From DATAJX01 sp036261915 (lineage in GTDB: Bacteria > Pseudomonadota > Alphaproteobacteria > UBA2136 > UBA6156): 64,000 nt of DNA. The stretch lies in the NCBI GenBank assembly GCA_036261915.1, contig DATAJX010000004.1:124001-188000 (forward strand), given 5' to 3'. Position numbers and translations under genes: made by a program. Within the stretch, counting starts at the first letter, position 1. Each line of letters opens with the position of its first letter. Below, piece by piece: positions 55,344 through 64,000 of the stretch. A model generated the notes under the pieces. It did not search any database and was not told the origin of the DNA. It worked only from the letters and a program-made list of their open reading frames with translations.

Positions 55344-55346
55344 GGA

Positions 55347-56063
55347 TTATTGGACCCAGTAGATATCGGCGCGGCCGTTGCTGCCGCGCGAGCCCGCGGC
55401 ACCTACGATAACCTGCACGACGCTGCCCCCGGCAGGCGCGCCGGCCGTGCCTGCGATGAAATCCTTGCGGGTGAAGCCGCCGCTGCCGCCATAATAATAG
55501 AGATAGTTATTGCCACCCTGGGGCCCGCCGCCGGCAATGGTGTAATCGCCGCCGCCGCCGCCGCCCGACGTGCCACGGCCGCTTACACGGCCGGCATAAC
55601 CGGTACCGCAACCGCCTGGGCCCGCGCCGCCGCCGCCGGCCCAGATGCTGCCGAAGCTGGTGGTGGTGCCCGCGGTGCAACCGCCACTGGCCCCGAAAAG
55701 ATAAATGGAAAGCATGGTGTAAGAGGGCGGGATGGTGAAGCTGAATGTGCCGGGCGTGGTGAACGACTGGCTGAACGGGCCGGCCACCAGGGTGGCGCTG
55801 GTGCCGCCGGAAACCTGGATGCAGCTGCCAGTATCGCTGTTATAGAGCTGTTTGCTTTGGGCGCACACGATGGTGGCGCTGACCTGCTGGCCGATGGTCG
55901 ACATGCTGGTGTTGGCGGTGCTGAGCACCACCTGCTGGATGGAGGAGGCGGCGGTTTTATTGTTGTTGGCGGTGGGGGTGGCGGTTTTTTCGAGCGCATA
56001 CCCGTGGGGGGCTGTTAAAACAGCCAGTGGCAGTAATGCCCAAGGCCATCGATGCTGCGGCAT
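55347..56063 (-). CDS. Exported glycine-rich unknown protein, paralogue C
   Basis: 238 aa with a signal peptide (WALLPLAVLTAPHGYA). Shared module SATIVCAQSKQLYNSDTGSC, then a beta-type PGTFSFTIPPSYTMLSIYLFG segment like the glycine-rich domains of phage tail and adhesin proteins, and a C-terminal region of Gly runs (GGGGAGPGGCG, GTSGGGGGG). First gene of the three-gene unit; divergent from the autotransporter with a 215-bp gap. Confidence 0.65.
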   Translation of the reverse strand: MPQHRWPWALLPLAVLTAPHGYALEKTATPTANNNKTAASSIQQVVLSTANTSMSTIGQQVSATIVCAQSKQLYNSDTGSCIQVSGGTSATLVAGPFSQSFTTPGTFSFTIPPSYTMLSIYLFGASGGCTAGTTTSFGSIWAGGGGAGPGGCGTGYAGRVSGRGTSGGGGGGDYTIAGGGPQGGNNYLYYYGGSGGFTRKDFIAGTAGAPAGGSVVQVIVGAAGSRGSNGRADIYWVQ

Positions 56064-56278
56064 GCCTTTTTATGTAAATGAAAAATAAGTATAACTGACA
56101 GTAAGCAGGAGAAAATGGCTTGTTTGAGGAGGATGGTGTGTGGTTTCCCTGTAGTAAAAATACCGCGCCGGCAGGTCAGGTTAACAGGTGGATTCTGCTA
56201 AGCGTTTGATTTGGATGATGGGAGGTTGTTCGATGGAAGCATGACCAAAGAACAAAATCCTTAAAGAAGCTACGCACC

Positions 56279-58489
56279 GTGAACTTTTTGCGCTTTGTTT
56301 CCCGACCAGGCCGCAGTTTGAACAGCCTGATGACGATGATGGCGATGGTTGCCGGCTTAAGCCTGAGTACGGGGCAGGTCATGGCCGCGGCCTGTGCCAA
56401 CAACACCAGCCCCGGTGCGGATTGCGACACCCTTAACGTGACCGCCAATACCGGTACGGTCACTATAGGAAGCGGCATTACCGTGACGGGGTCGTGGGCG
56501 GTACGGGTTCAGAGCATCAGCCTGACCACGCTGAACAATGCGGGCACCATTTCGGGCTCGGACCGGGGTATTCATAGCAACAGCGGCGGCGGTATTGGCA
56601 CCGTGAACAACACGGGATCGATCGAGGCGGGGAACCGGGCCTTTGAAAATGCCTTTAACAGCACCATCGGTACCATCAACAACAGCGGTACGATCGAGGC
56701 TGCGACCATTATCAACAACGTGTTTTCGGCCCATGTTGGCACCTTTGACAACGCCGGCACCGTTACGGCAGGCAGCAACGCCTTTTTGAATTACAGTTCG
56801 AGCATTGATCTCATCAGCAACACCGGCACCATCACCGCCGGGCAATATGTGCTGAGCAATGACAGCGATTCCAGCGTCACCACCATTCGCAACAGCGGTA
56901 CGATCTCGGGGGGCACCTACAGCGTTTACAACAACGGGTATGTAGGCAGCATCAGCAATACCGGGTCGTTTGGGGCCATATATAACAGCAACAGCGGCCG
57001 CATGGGCAGCATTTACAACACCGGCAACATCAGCAAGCTGGAGAACGGCCAGGGCGGCGCCAATCCGCTGGCTTACAGCGGCGTACTGCCCGACGTTTAC
57101 AACATCATTATTACCAGCCCGACCGTGTACGGCCAGCTTTCGGCCACCAGCGTGACCAGCAAGACGGCGTTCGGCATCAGCGCCGATTCGACCGTGAAGG
57201 TGAACACTTATACGGCGGTGCTGAGCGGCCTGACCAGCGGCAACCTGGTGAGCACCACCGGCATATATGGTGATTATAACTGGACGCTGAACGAAACCGG
57301 CATGGGTACCAGCGTGTGGAACCTGGTGCTGACCTGCCGCGCCGGGCATACCTGTGTGGGCGGCGCCAGCCTGGATATTTTACAATCGGTGCTAAACCAG
57401 GGCGGTGCAGGCACCGGTGCGGCCAACGTGCTGAACCTGCTGGTGAGCGGCAGCCCCAGCGGGGACATGGGTGCGGTATCGACCGCATTTTCGGCGCTTT
57501 CGGGCGATGCGGCGGTAGCCGATGCCTTGAACCAGACCCTACCCACCCTGGCAGGTGGCGCCACCACCGCCAGTTTGCAGGCGCTGAACACCACCAGCCA
57601 GATCGTGCAGGCCCGCCAAGGTGGGCTGACCGGCCTTTCCACCGGCGACCGCATGCTGACCGACCAGGCGCTGTGGGTTAAACCTTTTGGTACGTGGTCG
57701 GACCAGGGGGCCAAAAACGGCATAACCGGTTACAGCGCCACTACCGCCGGGTTGATCGGCGGCGTGGATGGTGAATTTGCCGAGGCCTGGCGTTTGGGTG
57801 GCGCGCTTTCGTATGCCCATACCGACGTAAATGGCGATGACGGGCGCAATAACGTGAATGTCGATTCGTATCAGGTTATGGGTTACGGCAGCTATAAGGT
57901 AGATGCCGACACCGAGGCCAATATGCAGCTTGGGGTTGGCATCAATCGCAACGATAGTAGCCGGCGTATTGTGTTTGGCGGCCTGGACCGTACCGCCGGG
58001 GCCGACTACAACAGCTACAGCCTTAATGTAGGCGGCGGGCTGGGGCGGATATACAACCTGGGGCAGGCGACCCGTGTGGTGCCGTCGGTGCGTATGGATT
58101 ACACCCTGATGCGGGCCGAAAGCTACACCGAGACCGGTGCAGGCGGCTTGAGCCTGAATGTGAAGGCGCAGACCGTTGATCAGCTGATACCCGCGGTGCA
58201 GGCCAAGCTTGACCACGACATGGGCGATGGCTTTAATCTGGGCCTGAACGCCGGTGCCGGTTACGATGTGTTGAACGGTCGTAATTCGGTGACCTCGAGC
58301 TATGTGGGCGGTGGAGCGGCGTTTGTGACCCAGGGGCTGCAATCTTCGCCCTGGGTGGTGCGCAGCGGGCTGGGCGTAAACTACAAGCCGGACGATATTT
58401 ACGAGGTATCGGCCCGTTATGACCGCGAGGACCGTGGCGGCGACTTTGATGCGCAGACGGTGTCGGTGAAGGTGCGCATGCGGTTTTAA
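56279..58489 (+). CDS. Autotransporter (type V secretion) with beta-helical passenger
   Basis: 736 aa. A long signal peptide (to about residue 37, ending GQVMAAA) is followed by a passenger with about eight imperfect repeats of 22-25 residues built on NN(T/S/A)G(T/S)I (residues about 60-270), which predict a beta-helix. An Ala-rich linker follows and the C-terminal 270 residues form an autotransporter barrel: ALWVKPFGTWSDQG, YAHTDVNGDDGRN, and terminal VSVKVRMRF with the required final Phe. GTG start at 56279; no clear ribosome site. Likely a surface adhesin. Confidence 0.9.
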   Translation: MNFLRFVSRPGRSLNSLMTMMAMVAGLSLSTGQVMAAACANNTSPGADCDTLNVTANTGTVTIGSGITVTGSWAVRVQSISLTTLNNAGTISGSDRGIHSNSGGGIGTVNNTGSIEAGNRAFENAFNSTIGTINNSGTIEAATIINNVFSAHVGTFDNAGTVTAGSNAFLNYSSSIDLISNTGTITAGQYVLSNDSDSSVTTIRNSGTISGGTYSVYNNGYVGSISNTGSFGAIYNSNSGRMGSIYNTGNISKLENGQGGANPLAYSGVLPDVYNIIITSPTVYGQLSATSVTSKTAFGISADSTVKVNTYTAVLSGLTSGNLVSTTGIYGDYNWTLNETGMGTSVWNLVLTCRAGHTCVGGASLDILQSVLNQGGAGTGAANVLNLLVSGSPSGDMGAVSTAFSALSGDAAVADALNQTLPTLAGGATTASLQALNTTSQIVQARQGGLTGLSTGDRMLTDQALWVKPFGTWSDQGAKNGITGYSATTAGLIGGVDGEFAEAWRLGGALSYAHTDVNGDDGRNNVNVDSYQVMGYGSYKVDADTEANMQLGVGINRNDSSRRIVFGGLDRTAGADYNSYSLNVGGGLGRIYNLGQATRVVPSVRMDYTLMRAESYTETGAGGLSLNVKAQTVDQLIPAVQAKLDHDMGDGFNLGLNAGAGYDVLNGRNSVTSSYVGGGAAFVTQGLQSSPWVVRSGLGVNYKPDDIYEVSARYDREDRGGDFDAQTVSVKVRMRF

Positions 58490-58606
58490 CCAAAACCTGC
58501 GCCGGAAACGCTTGCGTGGGGGTGACGGGCTTATTACTATATAGATGACCTATATACGTTTGATATCTTCGCCTTCGTGTCGTCCTCTCGTTATGGAGAA
58601 CCCGAT

Positions 58607-58933
58607 ATGTTACAGCTCAGAGCCCTGGATATTCCTATTCCACAGGGAATTATCAGCTACGCCGAGGCCCTCAGGACCGATGCCAGCCAGCGTTTGCGGG
58701 CCCGCATGGGGGTTGCGAGCGTGAATGTGCTGTATCGGCGGCCTGACCGCCCCTGGTTGTTGCAGCAATATATGCACCAGCACGATGATGACCTGGATTT
58801 TTTGCCCCGCAGCCTGGCGTTCATCGATTTCTGGCGGCGCGAATTGCATGGCAGATTGGAGGCGGTGGAGATTGAAACCAGCGCACCCGGGGCCGGTTAC
58901 AGGGCTGCGGGCTTCTTCAGATCGCTTAACTGA
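58607..58933 (+). CDS. Unknown small protein (108 aa)
   Basis: ATG at 58607 with TGGAGA upstream; an in-frame upstream start exists but has no ribosome site. Charged, without signal peptide; contains RARMGVASVNVLYRRPDRPW and DDDLDFLPRSLAFIDFWRRE. Followed by a strong terminator that isolates it from the rRNA unit. No family recognised. Confidence 0.6.
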   Translation: MLQLRALDIPIPQGIISYAEALRTDASQRLRARMGVASVNVLYRRPDRPWLLQQYMHQHDDDLDFLPRSLAFIDFWRRELHGRLEAVEIETSAPGAGYRAAGFFRSLN

Positions 58934-58950
58934 CAACTTAGATCGTACAC

Positions 58951-58988
58951 GGCGGCCTGCTTTATTCAGCAGGCCGCCTCTTTGTTTT
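58951..58988 (+). terminator. Terminator between the 108-aa gene and the rRNA unit
   Basis: Perfect 11-bp stem GGCGGCCTGCT / AGCAGGCCGCC, loop TTATTC, then TCTTTGTTTT. Confidence 0.9.
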
Positions 58989-59011
58989 CAATCACTTCCA
59001 AAATATATCGC

Positions 59012-59070
59012 AAAAACGTCAATAAATCGTAAAAACGGGTGTTGACACCGGAAGGGGGAACGTCTAGAGA
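59012..59070 (+). promoter_or_regulatory. rRNA promoter of the 23S-5S unit
   Basis: TTGACA at 59042-59047 with TAGAGA 17 nt later (59065-59070), preceded by an AT-rich region with two five-A tracts about 19 bp apart (59012, 59031), like an UP element. It lies between the terminator at 58951 and the 23S gene. Confidence 0.6.
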
Positions 59071-59109
59071 ACCCCCCGCTGCAGCGGTTTGAAAGAACCG
59101 GCTCGCAGA

Positions 59110-59121
59110 AGCTCTTTGATA
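59110..59121 (+). promoter_or_regulatory. boxA antitermination element
   Basis: AGCTCTTTGATA closely matches the rRNA boxA consensus (TGCTCTTTAACA) in the leader, about 220 nt before 23S. Confidence 0.7.
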
Positions 59122-59341
59122 TTTGTATAGGAAGTCGAAAACTCCAAATAGCCGTTTGGCATTGGGAAGGCTGGCCCTGTTTCATAGCTGGGCTGGTTCA
59201 ATGCCAGACAAATTAAGTAATTAAATCGAGGCGCAGGTTGACAACATGACCTGTGTCTTGATCAAGGTATGCTCTTGAGCTGACGACAGAACGAGGGTGC
59301 AGAAATGCATTTGAGCTCTGCCGGCAGCGGCGAAGCAAAAT

Positions 59342-62085
<2,744 letters not shown>

Positions 62086-62157
62086 CTTAGCCGATTGCCG
62101 GCAGAGCCCAAGTGCAGAATACCTTGATCAATTAATTACCCATTGGATGGAGTTTTC

Positions 62158-62333
62158 GACACAAACAGCTAACCGAAGGAGAAAATCTCCTTGGTGATCA
62201 TGGCGGAGGTTTAAAACCCGTTCCCATTCCGAACACGGCAGTGAAGCCCTCCTGCGGCGATGGTAGTTTGTCTTAAGGCACGCGAGAGTAGCGCGTTGCC
62301 AAGGCTTTTCTTCTTCGGTTAGCTGTTTGTGAA
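62158..62333 (+). repeat. Inverted repeat enclosing 5S rRNA (processing stem)
   Basis: CAAACAGCTAACCGAAGGAG (from 62162) and its near-exact reverse complement (to about 62331) flank 5S; arms of about 25 bp with one or two mismatches suit RNase III-type processing. Confidence 0.75.
62189..62304 (+). rRNA. 5S ribosomal RNA
   Basis: CCTTGGTGATCATGGCGG pairs with the terminal TTGCCAAGG. Conserved CCCGTTCCCATTCCGAACACGG is present; about 116 nt. It lies about 100 nt after 23S in the same transcript. Confidence 0.97.
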
Positions 62334-62360
62334 AAAGCTTCCTGTACAAATCTCAAATTT

Positions 62361-62389
62361 AAAGCCCCTCCGCAAGGAGGGGCTTTTTT
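62361..62389 (+). terminator. Terminator of the 23S-5S unit
   Basis: AAGCCCCTCC / GGAGGGGCTT, loop GCAA, followed by a run of T. Confidence 0.9.
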
Positions 62390-62401
62390 GTTGGTACCCG
62401 G

Positions 62402-62554
62402 CTATTGCTGGGCGTTGTTTTTGGGGCTTGCTGCCTGTTGCTGCAGCCGGACGTCGAGGCCCAGGCGCCAGTTGTTGCTGGGTTGCTGGGGTGCCGCAGC
62501 GGGAGGGGTGTCGTCGGACAGGGCGTGCTGGCTTTGCATGGTGCGATGGGACAT
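62402..62554 (-). CDS. Possible 50-aa Gln/Pro-rich protein
   Basis: ATG at 62554 with AAGG about 10 nt upstream; ends with TAG before the rRNA terminator. Composition is protein-like: an N-terminal MSHRTMQSQHALSDD, a Pro/Ala/Gln stretch and a NNWRLGLDVRLQQQ core. Downstream of kup on the same strand (147-bp gap). No family recognised. Confidence 0.45.
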   Translation of the reverse strand: MSHRTMQSQHALSDDTPPAAAPQQPSNNWRLGLDVRLQQQAASPKNNAQQ

Positions 62555-62701
62555 GGCAGGGCATCCTTGTGCGGTGAGAGGGAATCTGACGAAACGCGAC
62601 GCAACTTAGATGCCCCCGAGCCTGCGCCTGGCGGCGGCAGCCTGTCTAGTGAGGCTGGGGGCTGGGCTGCCCTATACCTGGGTGGGTGTGGCAAAAAGTG
62701 C

Positions 62702-64000
62702 CTACATCTCGACCTGCACGCCTACTTCAACGACCTGTTCGGGCGGCAACTTGTAGAAGTCGGTGGCGTCTTCGGCCAGTTTGCTCATGCCGATGAAGAG
62801 GTGGTCTTGCCATAGGGGTAGCCCCACATGCGGGGAGGCCTTGAGGCTGCGGTGGGTAAGGAAGTAGGTGACCGGCTGGCCGTCGGTGGCTGGCAGCAGC
62901 CCGCCCATGTGGGCGGTGACCATGGCGGCGGGGATATCGGGGCTTTCCATGTAGCCGAAGGTGATCTGCATGCGCGAAAAATCTTTGTCGATGGGCACCA
63001 CGGCCACCCTCTGCTCGTGCGGCACGCGGGGCACGTCGAGGGTGCGGATGTTAAGTACCACGTTGTGCTGGTGCAGTACGTCGTTGTGGCGGATGTTGTG
63101 CAGCAGCGCGATGGGCGCGTGCTGCGTATCGCCCACCAGCCACACCGCCATGCCGGGCACGCGGGCCAGTTTTTTACGGTCGAGCGCCCGCATCCAGCGG
63201 TCGAGCGCGGGCAGGTTCATCACCGTGCGCTGGTAGAGGAACTTGCTGCCCTGTACCCAGGTGACCATCAGCACGCTGACGCTGAGGCCGATGGTGAGCG
63301 GCAGCCAGGCGCCGCTTTCGAGCTTGAGGATATTGGCGCACCAGAAGCCGAGGTCGATGAGGATGAACGGCACCACCAGCACCATGGCCTCGAACATCGA
63401 GCGGTGCCACCGCAGTCGCATGACCATGAACAGCAGCAGGCAGGTGAGCAGCATGTTGGTGGCCACCGCGATGCCGTAGGCGTGCGCCAAGTTAGCCGAA
63501 CTGCCGAACCCCGCCACCAGCAGCAAGATGCCCACTGCCAGCCAGCGGTTGAGCTTGGGGCAGTAGATCTGGCCGCTTTGCTTGTCGGAGGTGTGTAAAA
63601 ACTCAAGCCGCGGGATAAGCCCCAGGGCCACCGCCTGATGGGCCAGCGAAAACGCGCCGGTGATGACTGCCTGACTGGCAATGATCGTGGCCGCCGTGGC
63701 CATGAGGATGACAGGGATGAGCAGTTCTGGCGGCAGCAGGAAGAAAAAAGGGTTTTCCATGGTTTCGGGCCGGGCCACCACCAGCGCGGCCTGACCCATG
63801 TAGTTGAGCAAAAGTGCGGGGAAAACCAGCAGCAGCCAGGCTCGCCGGATGGGGGTGCGGCCGAAGTGGCCGAGGTCGGTGTACATGGCTTCAGCCCCGG
63901 TGACGGCCAGAAAAACCGCGCCCGCCGCCAGCAGGGCGGTGTGGCCGTGATTGACCAAAAAGTGCACCGCGTAGTTGGGGTTGATGGCTTTGAGCACGCC
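62702..64000 (-). CDS. kup: Low-affinity K+ transporter Kup, C-terminal part (5' end beyond window)
   Basis: 432 residues of a K+:H+ symporter. Visible: PNYAVHFL and FLAVTGAEAMYTDLGHFG (the invariant TGxEAMYxDxGHFG of Kup), NYMGQAAL, QAVITGAFSLAHQAVALG, and the C-terminal cytoplasmic domain with RVPHEQRVAVVPI. The first membrane helices are cut off by the right edge. Slightly shorter C-terminus than E. coli Kup. Confidence 0.95.
   Translation of the reverse strand, partial: GVLKAINPNYAVHFLVNHGHTALLAAGAVFLAVTGAEAMYTDLGHFGRTPIRRAWLLLVFPALLLNYMGQAALVVARPETMENPFFFLLPPELLIPVILMATAATIIASQAVITGAFSLAHQAVALGLIPRLEFLHTSDKQSGQIYCPKLNRWLAVGILLLVAGFGSSANLAHAYGIAVATNMLLTCLLLFMVMRLRWHRSMFEAMVLVVPFILIDLGFWCANILKLESGAWLPLTIGLSVSVLMVTWVQGSKFLYQRTVMNLPALDRWMRALDRKKLARVPGMAVWLVGDTQHAPIALLHNIRHNDVLHQHNVVLNIRTLDVPRVPHEQRVAVVPIDKDFSRMQITFGYMESPDIPAAMVTAHMGGLLPATDGQPVTYFLTHRSLKASPHVGLPLWQDHLFIGMSKLAEDATDFYKLPPEQVVEVGVQVEM

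Overview
The window (about 60-65% GC, with a few AT-richer patches) looks like a chromosome segment of a Gram-negative alphaproteobacterium. Supporting signs are an FtsZ ending in an [12 protein letters not shown] tail, an LpxC, Lgt and MurA-G style envelope gene set, a class I PHA synthase, a flagellar hook protein, an RT0821/Lpp0805-type surface protein, a DUF1636 protein and a MidA-type methyltransferase. I cannot place it to genus from sequence reading alone. The 16S gene is not in the window.

Layout. 1-4.4 kb: 3' part of flgE, fumC plus a zinc amidase, a small membrane protein and RNase P RNA. 4.5-14.2 kb (+): the first half of the division and cell wall (dcw) cluster, mraZ-rsmH-ftsL-ftsI-murE-murF-mraY-murD, with an MraZ-type operator in front. 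14.2-15 kb: a small AT-rich insert. 15-25.4 kb (-): the second half, ftsW-murG-murC-murB-ddl-ftsQ-ftsA, then ftsZ and lpxC, inverted relative to the first half and interrupted by a plus-strand gene between ftsA and ftsZ. 25.4-32.2 kb: phaC, a degenerate homoserine-dehydrogenase-like gene, glmS and glmU. 32.3-35.3 kb (+): an N0-like exported protein, a lipoprotein secretin and an L,D-transpeptidase. 35.3-37.9 kb (-): rpsD and three unknown genes, two of them followed by strong terminators of their own. 38-42 kb: uvrB, then an AT-rich module (XRE regulator plus a protein ending in an SSB-like DDEIPF tail) with a palindromic operator and a divergent micro-ORF, followed by a probable structured RNA. 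42.2-47.9 kb: YceI, unknown membrane proteins, DUF1636, PgeF, MidA and Lgt. 47.9-53.8 kb: a T4-lysozyme-like muramidase facing a Cys-rich exported protein, a CBS-less GuaB, a surface protein, a pirin and a YadGH-type ABC exporter. 53.9-58.9 kb: tRNA-Ala with a duplicated 3' end, three exported paralogues and an autotransporter. 59-62.3 kb: a 23S-5S rRNA unit with its own promoter. 62.4-64 kb: a 50-aa ORF and the 3' part of kup.

Much of the window serves the envelope. GlmS and GlmU make UDP-GlcNAc. The Mur enzymes, MraY and MurG build lipid II. FtsA/Z/Q/L/W/I use it at the septum. LpxC draws the same precursor into lipid A. PgeF, the amidase, the L,D-transpeptidase and the lysozyme-like protein edit or cut the wall.

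The items most worth following up are the XRE/SSB-tail module, the split and inverted dcw cluster with its inverted MraZ-box copy at the rsmH start, the unlinked 23S-5S unit, the three exported paralogues beside the tRNA-Ala scar, and the lysozyme-like protein with its divergent exported neighbour.
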